From contig JAZBRI010000009.1 of assembly GCA_036874045.1 (NCBI GenBank), positions 930,001 through 994,000 of the forward strand: a DNA stretch of 64,000 nt, written 5' to 3'. The notes beneath the pieces were generated by a model that had not been told where the DNA came from, did not search any database, and saw only the letters and a program-made list of their open reading frames with translations. Shown piece by piece: positions 47,128 to 64,000 of the stretch (the first letter of the stretch is position 1; every line of letters begins with the position of its first letter). The translations under genes and the position numbers were made by a program. The stretch is from Cymodocea nodosa. Its lineage: Eukaryota; Streptophyta; Magnoliopsida; Alismatales; Cymodoceaceae.

Positions 47128-47528
47128 TGCATCTTAAAGAGTTCATACTTATGAATTAACATATTAATTTTAGTCTCTTTAACTTGGGAAGTACCTTCAT
47201 ATGAAACTTTTAATGCATGTCACACCTCATAAGCAAATTTATATGCCAACACTTTACTAAACTGTTTATAACTCAATGCACAAAATAAGATATTTAAGTC
47301 TTTTGCATTTAGAGTTTTATTTTCTTTTTCAGTAACTATCCAAGTATTATAAGGAGTAGTTAACAGATTATATGGTTTAGAAATCATGAACCACAACTTG
47401 TGATCTATACTTTGAAGAAAGATTGTCATCCTATATTTCCAATATTCAAAATGTATTCCATCAAATAAAGGAGGACGGTTAAGATTCTAGCCTTCATACA
47501 AAGAAAATTTTCTATTTCCAATAGCCAT
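47128..47528 (-). pseudogene. B copia gag, N-terminal fragment
   Basis: Minus strand from ATG 47528 (MAIGNRKFSLYEG) through WKYRMTIFLQSIDHKLWF, ILFCALSYKQFSKV and MLIHKYELFKMH, cut by L1-f at 47127. It is close to the start of A's gag at 34476-34875. The remainder of B to the left is not in the window. Confidence 0.88.
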
Positions 47529-47713
47529 CTTACCTTAGATTTTTCAACCTATAAGATTTTAAACAGTTTAAACTTTCAAAAACAACTTGAGTCTAAAATC
47601 AACAAAGTTAAACTTATGCTCAAATATTAATTTCTGTTTAAAAATAAGGAAGATAGAATAAGCTCTGATATTAATTAAATTGGTATCGATTTTATATCAA
47701 AGATTATTAACTA

Positions 47714-47725
47714 GCTTTGATACCA
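47714..47725 (-). other. B primer binding site (initiator tRNA-Met type)
   Basis: The minus strand reads TGGTATCAAAGC, one change from TGGTATCAGAGC, two bases inside the LTR at 47728. Confidence 0.86.
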
Positions 47726-47727
47726 CT

Positions 47728-49425
47728 TGTAGGATCGAATGACTACACAAGATGGGGTGAATTGTGTTTTTCAACATTTTTGATTATAATTGAAACTTCA
47801 AAATTAAAAACAAGTTGAGACACTATTTTAATCAAATCATTTTATTCAAGGCTTCAATTACAATATAGAATTCAATTCTCCTCAGAAATTGTAGATGCAA
47901 TTATATAATGATACCATATTTCATCTAATCAATTTCATAACTACAAATAGAGAAAACTAATTTGCAAAATTTAAAACATTTCTCCCTATTTGAGATTTTT
48001 TTCTTCTTCTTCTTCTTCTTCTACAAATCTTCAATGACTAATATCTGACTTTTTCTACTTCATCGAATTTTCTTTCTTCTATCTAGGTGTTTTTCCTTAG
48101 AGAGGTATTTTGATCTCTGAAAATATATTTTGTTTGGTGTATAGGGATGATTGATCAACAAGAATTCTATGTATTTTATATTGTATCTTTATTTCATGCA
48201 TATCTTTCACATTTAACCACAATCAATTTTCCACTCTTCACGTCTTCTCTTTTCCTTCATTGAAATACACACGTTCTGACCCACGTTTTCCTCTCTAATT
48301 TTCTTTAATCATCAATCTTAGATCTTTGAAAAATTTCCTATAAAATAAACTTTCTCATCAAAAAATTTTCAACAAGTGTAATAACAAGTTGTTGTGTTAA
48401 TGTTAACTAAACAAGTAAAACAAGTACATTTATAACTTAACGTATCTAACTTAACGAGTTTATCATGTGCCAAATCATGTGACAAGTACTATAGCTAACT
48501 CAATGAACTAAGTTCGTGGTGTTACAGTTAACTTAATGAACCAGCTTAACCTGTCTTTCGAAAGGTTAGATGCTAACTCACTGAAAAGTATTTAAGTATC
48601 GAATAGCTAAGTTTTCAAAGTATCTGAAATACCTTTTTACCATAAAACTAGTGAGACATGTGTCGTGACCTAGAAATGTGACTTAAGTTATCTTTTGAAA
48701 GGTTAGATGCCAACTATCCAAAATGAGTTTGAGTTTCGGATAGTTACACTTGCAAGTATCCAAAATCCTCTAATAACTCATCGAATCAGTAATAAATAAA
48801 TGTTTTTAAAATAATGTATTTACCACGTACAATAATAATAACTTTAAGTTTATAACGCTAACTTAACATGTTACTTTAGTGTTCAATATAGCAACTCAAC
48901 GCGTGTAATTATGTTAACTTAACAAGTTAAACATGTGCAACTCACGTGATACAATATAACATTCGTAAACTTTAATTTCACTACATGCATAATACTAACT
49001 TAACGAGTTCGTCTCTTCACCTTAATGTTTTGTTCATTAACTTAACGAGTTCTCATGTGACCTATTTTAACCTTTAAGCCTATAACTCAATGAGGTCTCA
49101 TGTGACCTTTTTACAAATAAAGCACTAACTCAACGAATTGTCTTAATGTGTATTGTACATGATATAAAAAATATAACTTTAAAACATATCATGCTTTACA
49201 ATAAAAATACACATTAACTTAACATTTAGTTAAATGAAAAGTTAGTATAACTTAACGACTAGTTATTAACTTAGCATAATTTCAGATCCATTACAGACAA
49301 ATATTTATATAAGTAAACTTTTTCTATATTAATTGATGTTCTTAATTTACTTTCACAAACAATAGTAATTGAGTAAATATGATTACATTTATTTAACACA
49401 CATCATCAAAACAAAATACTCAACA
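47728..49425 (-). repeat. B 5' LTR
   Basis: 1698 bp, TGTAGGATCGAATGACTACA to ATACTCAACA, the most complete A/B-family LTR here. It carries both palindrome types (for example CAACTATCC...GGATAGTTA near 48712-48750), many AACTTAACGAGTT units (48880-49140) and a CTT repeat at 48001. It was inserted into hAT sequence (ATAGT follows). Confidence 0.88.
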
Positions 49426-49791
49426 ATAGTGATTTTAATGTAACAAATAGGAAAGAATTAAATAATTTTAATAATACTAATCATAACTATTTAATAAGAG
49501 ATAATCCTGATTTTCTAAATTTTGATGTAATAAATTGGTGGAAAACACAAAAAATGCACATTTTCTATTTTATCATTAATGGCTAGAGATTTACTAACAA
49601 TTCCAACGTCTTCTACAGCATGTGAATAGACATTTAGTATTAGTAGTAATATATTAGATGATAGAAGAGTAAGATTAAAAGATGATATTTTAGAAGCATT
49701 AATATATGTTAAAGATTAGGAGCTTACTCGTGTTCGTGGATAGTAACAAAAAGATGACTTCATTGATGAATTTGCAAATTTAAATATTTAA
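49426..49791 (+). pseudogene. hAT transposase, C-terminal dimerisation part
   Basis: Plus strand: NPDFLNFDVINWWKTQ, then after a one-base change in an A run ILSLMARDLLTIPTSSTACE, FSISSNILDDRRVRLKDDIL, EALIYVKD and a tail DDFIDEFANLNI ending at a TAA at 49789. This is the conserved hAT family C-terminal dimerisation domain of plant Ac-like transposases. Three in-frame stops (TAG, TAA). The catalytic part would lie to the left, removed where element B begins. Confidence 0.85.
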
Positions 49792-51163
49792 ATATAATTA
49801 TGTACATTAAATGTAAATATATTTGACGTAATTACAAAAATAATGTATTTTTTAATTTGAATTTAGAAATAAAATAATTATTTTAACTTTATGACTTGTT
49901 TTTGAATGTGTTGACGAATGATGAATTATGAATGGTCTATTGATGATGTCTTGATATTGATGTTAATGTGATGAATGAATGATGACTTATGTTTGATGTT
50001 CATATATTTATAAATAAAATAATATGTCTGAATGATGAATTGATTATCGAATAACGTTGTAATTTTTTTATTTCAATTTAAAATCAAAAAATAAATAAAT
50101 AAAATTAAAATAAATAAACCTTAGGTTGGATCAAAGGTGATATATGGTCAGACCGATGGAAAGATAATAAAAAATAAAAAACTTCGATCTAATTAAAGAT
50201 GAGATACGGTCAGATCAATGAAAAAATGAAAAAAATAAAAAAATGGTCAAATCGATGAAAAGGAAAATATAAGAATTAAAAACATTGATCTAACTGAAAA
50301 AAATAAAAAACTTCGATCAGACTGAAGTTTGAGCTTCAATCTGATCAAAGGAAAAAATAAAAAACTTCAGTTAGTTGAACCGAAGAAATAAATAAAAGAA
50401 AAATTTTTTTGTTAGACTAACCAAAAAAAATAAAAAAATAAAATACTTCAGTCGAACTAAAGTCTAAGTTTTGATTTGACCGAAAGAAAATAAAAAACTT
50501 CGATCAAATCGAAGTTTGAGCTTCGATCTGATTGAAGGAAAAAATAAAAAACTTCATTTAGTCAAACTGAAGAAAAAATAAAAATAAAAAACATAAAAAA
50601 AAACATCGGTCTAATCGAAGCCTGAGCTTCGGTCTAATCGAAGCCTGAGCTTCGGTCTAATCGAAGAAAAAAATAAAAGAAAAAAAAATTATATCGATCG
50701 AACTGAAGTTGGTCTAATGGTCTGATTGAAGAAAAAATATAAGAAAAAAAAACTTCTACTTCAATTGGTCTAATCGAAGTCTGAGCTTCGGTCTGATTGA
50801 AGAAAAAAATAAAAGAAAAAAAAACTTCTACCGATTGAATTGAAGTTGATCTTTGGTCTAATTGAAGAAAAAAATAAAAGAAAAAGAAATTATGTTGGTT
50901 GGACCAAAGTTAGTCTAACGATCTGACCGAAGAAAAAATAAAAGAAAAAAAAACTTCTACTTTGGTTGGTCTGATCAAAGTCTGAGCTTTGGTTTAATCG
51001 AAGAAAAAATAAAAGAAAAAAAAACTTCTACTTCAGTTAGGTTTGGTTGGGCTATCTCGAAAACATTTTAAACTGGGTTGGGGTACCTCAAAATAATTTC
51101 AGGCTGAGCTGAGCTATCAAAAAAAAATTAAAAAAATTTTGATCCGATCCATTGACACCTCTA
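49792..51163 (+). repeat. hAT 3' non-coding end with palindromic repeat array and terminal repeat
   Basis: About 50100-51050 is an irregular array: units of roughly 50-60 bp join A-rich AAAAAATAAAAGAAAAAAAA runs to CTTCGGTCTAATCGAAG or close variants, often doubled with TGAGCTTCGGTCT. Each core is a palindrome (CTTCG...CGAAG). The stretch ends in TTGACACCTCTA at 51152-51163, which resembles the inverted terminal repeat of plant hAT elements (TAGAGGTGTCAA). Subterminal repeats near hAT ends bind transposase in known elements; that role here is inferred. 49860-50050 is ATGATG-rich. Confidence 0.62.
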
Positions 51164-52457
51164 ACCTATATGTCTAAGGAAACAAATGATGTGTCATAGG
51201 TGATTAGAAGAAGCAATACACTATTAGTTAATGGTTGACCGTTAACTTTAACTAAGTTTACCACAAACTTTGACTACACCAATTGAGGTGGAGACACAAC
51301 CAATGGTAGAAGCAATGTTGATGATAGGGTCAATGCCTAAGATGTTAGTTTATTTACAAGTTAAGTTTTGATGATGAAAAACCTAGGCTAATATTGTGTA
51401 TCTTAGAACTTACTTTTAATAATATAGTTATTTCCTAGTTGTTTTACTCAAAATTATTCATGTAAACCTTCTAAAATAAGCTTCGAAATGTTTCATTTCT
51501 CTTAAGGCTTAAAATCAAAGACTTTCACTAAAAGTCACTAAAATCCCAAGTTAGTTGGAAAGTTTCAGTTTTACATTTCCTTTTCAGATGGTTTCATTTG
51601 ACCATTGGTGAGTTTTAATTTTTAAGATTTCAAAATACTTATTTTTGAAAGTCACCAAAATATTTTCAAAATTAAAAGGTTTTATTTTTAAACATCAAAT
51701 GGTTTCATTGAAAACGTTTTAAAAGTATTTTTATTTTACTATTTATAGAAGAACACGTGTCATATTTTTAACTTATCATGTCAAAACTATTTCTATATGA
51801 TTATATTATAATCAAAATATTAAAAAATCAATCATTCAAAATCTATCTAAACAAGGGCTTCAGATTTGCAATCAAGACATGAACCGGTGGGTGTAAAGCT
51901 AAGCAGCAACCCCTTGCATGTCACCACCTACATGGATTTCGATAATCGATGTTGGTAACTTTGCATGTCATAGGATGTAGATGGCACATCTCCAATCGTT
52001 TAAACACATTTAGATGGCATGAATATGCCATTAATCAAACAGCTGGGAGAGAACCACCAAAACATTGAATGAAAAAATGCCAACTCTCATATAACATAAA
52101 TTGCTGCTTAGATCTGGAAGATTATTACAACTCATGGTGTGATGTTTTCCTTCTGTACAAAGCAAAACTGTCACGATGGAAATGTGAAGAGTCCATCCAT
52201 AACCATGCTTATTCTGTATGACGTAAAGAATGGATTTGTTAAACATATGAAGCAACATTTTTTTTTCCATATGATTGCTTCTAAATAATACATTTTAGTT
52301 AGAGAATTCCACTTTAAATTAACTTTTCGTAGCTCTGAGGAGACGAGTTTGCACCATAATCTGTGGAGATCATGTTGCCACATCACAACGCTTCTTGGTG
52401 GTAAGGTTATCAAATAGATTTGAAATGAGGTTATGTATCATACTGCCTGCCACGTCT
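51164..52457. other. Intergenic; 3' flank of UGE
   Basis: No gene recognised. The UGE 3' UTR must lie in about 52150-52457, but no clear poly(A) signal was seen. 51340-51790 has TGTTAGTTTATTTACAAG, TTTTGATGATGAAAAACC and GAACACGTGTCA, faintly like a copia LTR or its inner edge; not firm enough to call. Confidence 0.5.
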
Positions 52458-57729
<5,272 letters not shown>

Positions 57730-60700
57730 TCGACAGACGTGTGGAGAAGATTCAAAGTTTCGAACCACACAGTTGGAGTCCTTTTCGTACAAATAATCAT
57801 TATACGCGTATACCTTTCGTAAAAATCATGGGGTCTTTTTCATTTTTGAGGTTCTTCTCGTCAATTTTTTAAGGTTGTCCTCGTACCTTTTTGTAATTAC
57901 GTGATACTATTCGTATTTTTTTAAAATTAAATATAATTAAATTGAATAAATATTAGTTCTTCATTTAAATTTATTACAATCAACCCATTTTTATTGAATT
58001 TCAATCATTTTTTAAAATAAAAAAATTATTAATCAATATACGTTGGATTAAGTTGAAATTCAATAACGTAGTATAGGTGATACTGTAGATTATCTAATTA
58101 TATAATAAAATATTATTTATTAAAAAAATAAGTTTCTCCAAGAAAATTGGGTTTTAGATACTTCAACAAACTATTTTTCTGCATTATTTATTGTTAATTT
58201 GGGTTTTTCGCTCTGTAAATGTTAAAGTTGAATCAGATTGCAACCAGACGCCCTCCACCGGAGGCATTATTTTTGGTGGCTGAGTTCAGTTTAAAAGGAA
58301 ACGAAATTAATCGTCGTCCGTTCCAAATTTCAAAAATAGCAAGGGACTTGCGTAATCTGCACTTTTACGGTAATCATCCATTATTTTTGATAATTTCAAC
58401 TTTTAACTTTCTATAATAAAAGGATCGATTATGTTATTCGCCCAATGGAAAAAGGCGATTGGTTCTGCTTGATTATTTTAATCAGCAGCATATCAAAGTA
58501 AGTTGCTGTTTAAAAAAGGGATGACTGAACCTTTTCTCTAGTTCAAATTACCCTTTTTTAAGCTAACGTACGTATAAAAATAAGTTAACGAATAAATAAT
58601 ACATTTTGCAAGAACTCGTATGTACCATTCCTTTTGTCCTATTCAATAATCTAATTTCAAGCCTTTTGGTTGAGATAATCATTATATATATATAAATGGT
58701 AGCATATTTTCACATTTTTGTATAATTAAATTCCTGGGTCTTGTGCTAATTGAGTAATTTCTGTAGCATTCGACATTTTTCTTTCATTCTATTTTATGGT
58801 ATCACCCTCCTTTTTTTTATTAATTTGATTTTCTTGTTTATAAAGTTGACACTTTACTGATATTTTCCTGTTAATAAAAACTATAAATTAGTGTTACCCT
58901 GGGTAAATAAACTTTCCTTGATTTGAGGTTCATGTGTGGGAATTGAGGAGCAAAGTTGCTAATTTGGTTGGGAAATTCATGTTTCTATCGGGAAATGTAT
59001 TTTTCGATAATAATCGTGTGTTTAAATCTTAGTTTTAACCCTGTCCTTATCATTAATCGTAATTAATAAGACAGCAACCTACTACAGGTTTGGTTCGTTC
59101 ACGTAACGTCATTTCGCTGTTATCGACTTAATTGCGACGAAACCAAGGATGGAAAATATTATATATAAATTAGTTTATACTTGATACTAAATGGTAATTG
59201 CACTTTTAAACGTGAAAATATATCTGGATTGGGAATAAGTAATCATAAATAATAATTTTGGATGATAAATGAAATCAAGTAAATTTATAACATAAATTAC
59301 TTTTGACTTATAATTTGCATGTACCTTTCAATGCCCAGGCAATGAACATCAGCTTGACGTGGGAAGAGAACGCGACCTTTCCAGAACGTTCCAGACTTTT
59401 TAAGATTCACAGTTATTATCGTCGTTGTTAGTGACTTTTCCACATTTACGTGTGTATATATATATACGCCCGTTTTGATAATAAAGACGTGTGATTTTAT
59501 TAGCTAAAGTGTGAGATATGTGACTAGGAAAAATTTTCTTCTTGCACTTCAAAAGGTGTCGACGTACGCAGGCCCATGAATCGGCATAGGTTTTTTCGAA
59601 GTAAAGAAGTTGACTTCGCTGGATATAAAAGAAGATTTTTCAAATTTTTAATTTTTTTAATTTAGATTTCATAAAAATTTATATTTACTTGTATGTTATT
59701 AAAAAATTATGATTCTTATTGAAATATCCTCACTGTCAATGTAACAAAGTACAACAGATATTTTTGAATAATATGAAAGTAAAAAAATAAATTTCGAATG
59801 GCATAAAAGTAATTACAATTTTTTTAATGACATGCAATTTAGAGATTTTTCTTTCATACCATTAGAAAAAGTTGATAATTACTTGTACGTTGTTAAAAAT
59901 TTATGATTCTTTCTTGATAGCAGATCTTTAAGCTCAATATAACAAGGGTAAGTATTCATATAAAGATATCAAAGTAAAGCGAATGTTTTTTGTAATGAGA
60001 TATAAGTAAACATAATTTTCTGAAACGGTATGTACGTGAAAGAAATTAATATTAGAAAATAAAGACAATGATTGAGAGGAATGTAAGCGTTGAAAGTTGA
60101 CTGTGACCATTAAGTCGGGACAAAAACTCCGGTAAAGGTGAGCGCGGCGTGACATCCACACAAGCCCTTCGAATAAATAAATAAACAAATCGAGAAATAA
60201 GTGATTGCGGTTCGATCGAGGTCGGCTGACCAAATAAACTGTCACTTTGCAACAAATAAATTTTTTGGTGGTGATGCACCTGATTCACGAGAAAGAGCGT
60301 TTTAGACGGTGCTCTTCGGCCAGAATTTTAGTTGTTAGGTCAAAATGAAGAGTTGACCATCGTATATGAAGGGATTAATCTACGATGGCTAGATGAAAAC
60401 ATGTGTACTGGTGTATATACCTCTGTATCAATGGAGACGGATCTGAACATATTTGATCGGACCTTTACCTGTTTTTTGTTCAAAGTCTATTGATTCCTTC
60501 CCGCGGCCGGTATGTATTATATATATCGTTTATTCCACGCAATAAAGTAGCCCCATTAAATGGTGGATTCCCCATTTGTGAAGCTGATGGCGTGGACTTT
60601 GGAAATTTATTTGGAAAAGAGGATCCAAGATACGACTTTGAGTGAGACTTGGGAAATAAAACCTTTAGGTTGGCAATAATTAAGGCGTTTTCGTTTGAAT

Positions 60701-61774
60701 ATCTTGTCCTTAAATATTTAAAAATCATGCAAACAGTCACAACAAGTGTATCACATCAATGATTTTTATATTTTCATGGGCATCTAGCATAATTTTAATG
60801 GTTACACAAGTTATTTACAACTTTTCAAAGGATATGTATCCATGTAAAGAATCTTATTAATTAATAATGGTGGATAATTTCCGGTGTTTGGAATAAAATA
60901 AGGAACTGTTTGAGACATAGTTAGATTAATCAAGCAGTTTTTTTTTTAAAGTAGGAATGTGTTGTCTCCATGATTTCAAATTGAGGAATTCCAAGTTTAG
61001 AATAGGCACAAAATGTTGGATACGCACCTTGCGACTGACTTCTTACACTTATTGATGGAGGTGACCAGCTATATCGTATGGCTTGGGAGTCCAATTTGTG
61101 TGTTAGATCAACACATGCAGGAACCTCAACCTCAAGTACGCTGTTAAATAGCATTCTAGGTGGAGAGAAACACTGGTTTTCGAAGAAATAGAGATATAAT
61201 TTTAGACATGTGGAATCTAGTAAGAGATATTTTTCTATATTTGGTTATTAATGCTAGGTTGCTAGCATGGGCTTTCGTTGCATGAATGAGCAGTAGCATA
61301 CAATTTCATGTTGTGTTCTAGAAGCTTAAATACTTGAGATGAAAGATACGCTACATCTAGGCATCTTGCATAAGAAGCCCACTAGACTTGAGCATGTAAT
61401 GCCTTTGTTGAAGCACTTTTTAGAGCATTGGATGCTCATAGGTCGGGCATCTTATAGTAGATGCTTAGAATTGGGTCTCTTTTTTCCCTCGGTTGTTGTT
61501 TTCGTTATTGTATCGTAACAAAGGACTTAAATGTTTATTATCATGAGATTTTTGTTGACCTTTGGCTTAAACCTCATTTACACTAAGGAGGGAGGGTTGA
61601 ATATCAAGGTTTCCCAATATTTCTTGTATTTGTGCATAATAGATTTCTAGAATCATGATTACGATTCTCCCCTTAGAACTATAGAATCCTCTCTCATTTG
61701 AGCATTGCAATCCCAAGCCCCCCTCCGTGCAAGTCACCTATCACGTTCGTCCCTAGCTCACTTGCCTAGTTCAT
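57730..61774. other. AT-rich intergenic DNA, no gene recognised
   Basis: Short open frames on both strands have no recognisable motif, no start context and no splice-consistent extension. (TA)n runs occur at 58682-58693 and 59457-59465. No LTR, terminal repeat or tRNA-like fold was noticed. Unlike the rest of the window it lacks the GAGTTA palindromes, so it probably is older host DNA rather than L1 or Sirevirus material. Confidence 0.55.
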
Positions 61775-63541
61775 TGTTTAAAATGAAAAAGTACATAATA
61801 TTAACAGTTAAATGATGATTAATTGCATAATATTTAGCTTATCATATGAGAATTAAGTCATTATATTATAATTACACTGTTATATGCTTTAATGAAAGAA
61901 TTTACATAATTTTAAGGAATTAGTGTTTAATTAAGTACATTTCTACATTGTCAGTGAATTATAGGCTTTTTAATTCCTTAGTATCTGAATTATCTATTAT
62001 TTCAGAGAGTTATATTTTATGTACTAGATAGTTATTTTTAAATGCTAAAAGAATATTTTATTTTTTCCTAGAGTACATGTGTTGAAACCTTAATGCATGA
62101 CTTAAGTGAATTTTCATTAAATTATTTGATAATTATCTGAAATGTGTCTAAGCATTGAATAATTAAGGTTTGTAAGTATCCGAAATATCTAAATTCATTA
62201 AGTTAAAATTATACACGTGTTGAATTTAAATGTTTTATTAGGTCATGTGAGCTACGCATATTTAACTCATTAAGTTAACATAACTATATGCGTTGAGTTA
62301 CTTGAATATACACTAAGGTAACGCATTGTGTTAGTGTTATAAGCTTATAAATTATTTCTTTATCGCACGCGTTTTATAGTTAAATCAACGAAGTAAGTCC
62401 GTTGAGTTACGCTAACTCCATGAACTAGTTATTTTCTAACATGCCACTATAGTAGTTGCAAAAATAGGAAATTCAAAGGAAAGCCACGATTGCACGTATC
62501 ACGTAGGAATTCACTCATGAAATGAAAAAGAAATCACTATCGTTGATATGAATGAAGGAAATCCAACCGATCATTTAAGCAAAAGTAGTTACTACTGAAA
62601 GAAATATAAAAGAAGAGGAGAAAGATGAAGAATGTGTGTTGTATGGGTGGAGGACTGTGCTAACTATAGGAAGCGTCAAAAGTTCCCTAAAGCTCCACAA
62701 CACCACCAAAATCACCAACCATTGGAGGTTTGTGAAGATACTTTCTGGATGTTGGGTCGATTTCAAGCCAAACACGGTGACTGACAACCACTATGAGGAG
62801 TGATCGCATCGTAGGAAGGGAAATCATTTTCACCAAGCATTGACTCTATCTCAGGAGATCGTAAAGCTTTTAGCCTTGGTTTCAGGTTGATGCCAGTATG
62901 CTAAAGAGGAGATCAACTTACAATTCTTGGTTCGCGATTCTATAGGGAGAGGAGGCAAGATTGTAAGTGATTAAGTTTTTAGTGGTGTAATCATGTTGCA
63001 TGTAGTGATGGAAGTTTTTACCATCGATAGAGATTTTTACATTTCACCTTTCGCTCATCTTCAAGAACATATCAAAACAAAAATACCAAAAATAACTAAT
63101 TATATGTGTTTACATTTAGTATTAAAGTGTTGTATTGTTTGTTTTGTATCGTGATTAATGTTATCATTGTCAATATTGTGAATGTTTTATGTTTGTTTGA
63201 TTTAGAAAATAGAAAATAGTTTTATTGTTTACTGAAATTGATTCGTTCTAGATATTTAAAGATTTTAATGGTTACTATTTGAAATATCTAAATGTTAATA
63301 TTGCTTAATGATAAATCTTAGATTAACTAACATTAAAGAGCTTAATTGATGTTATTTACATTCTGTGGAACCACCTAATGGTTGGCCAAATTTCTTTGTA
63401 AATAACAGTATTTAACCAGAAAGGTAAGCTCATGGAGTTAACTTAAGTCCACAAGGTTAATTCGTTGAGTTAATCGTAACTCCACAAACTAAGTCCGTTA
63501 ACTATAACTCAATAGAGTGCTTAACTGAACACATATAGACT
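61775..63541 (+). repeat. L1-g: LTR, 3' end truncated
   Basis: Starts TGTTTAAAATGAAAAAGTAC at 61775 after TTCAT and follows the L1 plan: AATTAAGTCATTATATTAT head, palindromes near 62390-62420 (GTCCGTTGAGTTA with TAACTCCA), TATA-like TATAAAAG about 62605, the GC-richer block 62750-63060 and the AATGGTTGGCC block about 63378. It breaks off at ACACATATAGACTT (about 63541), before the GTACTTGCAC block and LTR end. Confidence 0.85.
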
Positions 63542-64000
63542 TTGAAAGGACCTTTAGATTTTGAGAATGCAAAAATCAATGTGAGGAAACAAATTATATT
63601 TCTCAGATATAATAGTTCAGCAAAAAGTCAAAAGGTAGAAAAATCGATATTGTTTGTTCAAAAATTGCTGCAAGAGAAAAACAAGATTTTTGGATAGTTA
63701 CCAGGCTTAAGTATCCGAAGAGTTAGTTTAAAGTAGTAGAAACATTGTCGGACAGTTAAAAGAATAACTATATGAAATTACAAGGCCTTTGGAGAGTTTG
63801 GAAAATAACTAGTTGAATGATCGTAGAGTTGAGTCACTAACTTTCCAGAAAAATCAAGGAAATCAGAAAGTTAGGAATGCTAACTATCCGAAACTTAAGT
63901 TATTGAATTTCCCACGTGTAGAAATCCAGAACAAAAGCTTAAAAGGATTTTTCGAAGAGTTAGAAAGTTAACTATTCGGAAAACAAGAAGTTTTAGAATG
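63542..64000. repeat. LTR-like debris of an unplaced family
   Basis: Contains GGATAGTTACC, AGTATCCGAAGAGTTAG, GCTAACTATCCGAAACTTAAG and GTTAACTATTCGG, the second palindrome code of this window, in AT-rich DNA with no coding sequence. It does not match the tail of L1 and runs off the window. Confidence 0.5.

Noticed and set aside
51340..51800. Possible copia LTR near TTTTGATGATGAAAAACC
   Set aside because: No matching ends, PBS or second copy in the window; the similarity is limited to a short common phrase.
60480..61154. Minus-strand frames at 60480-60740 and 60930-61154 as possible genes
   Set aside because: Under 90 residues, no known motif, no plausible splice extension and no promoter-like context.

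Overview
The window is nuclear DNA of a flowering plant. It holds one intact, nine-exon host gene for UDP-glucose 4-epimerase (minus strand, 52458-57477). Most of the rest is an AT-rich pile of nested, decayed LTR retrotransposons, with a broken hAT DNA transposon. The species cannot be named from this sequence. Plant assignment rests on the plant-type UGE protein, Sirevirus-type copia elements and Athila/Tat-type gypsy elements with a tRNA-Asp-like primer site.

Layout. 1-6802: gypsy element G1 on the minus strand, cut by the window edge, with integrase, RT/RNase H, protease, a shortened gag, PBS and a 5' LTR of family 'L1' (TGTTTARAATG...). 6803-10124: plus-strand patchwork P1: a copia pre-integrase piece, an ~85-bp gypsy RT piece and a decayed Sirevirus envelope-like gene. 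10125-22381: Sirevirus copia element C1 on the minus strand, nearly complete (3' LTR, purine tracts, envelope-like gene, RNase H, RT, integrase, protease, gag, PBS, truncated 5' LTR). 22382-38628: a second Sirevirus, A, in the same orientation. Its pol is gutted and interrupted by foreign LTR material (28819-32024), and its 5' LTR carries another LTR insertion (36691-38588, CATTC duplication). 38629-40690: an F-box protein pseudogene in one frame with six stops. 40690-47127: LTR mosaic L1-d, then gypsy element G2, itself split by a clean solo LTR (43451-45039, CTCAG duplication). 47128-49425: the 5' end of Sirevirus B. 49426-51163: remains of a hAT transposon with a palindrome-rich repeat array. 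51164-57700: the UGE gene and flanks. 57700-61774: no recognised feature. 61775-63541: another L1 LTR. 63542-64000: LTR-like debris.

The elements do not work together as a pathway. What links them is sequence exchange. Copia and gypsy LTRs, and several internal spacers, share two short palindrome codes: a TAACTCMACGGA type paired with its complement, and TAACTATCCGA paired with TCGGATAGTTA. Several LTRs are chimeras of two families. All element coding regions are broken. Premature stops are mostly of the kind made by C-to-T change, as expected of methylated, silenced repeats. The UGE gene is the only reading frame that looks under selection. Divergence, copy number and ages were judged by eye only; no search was run.
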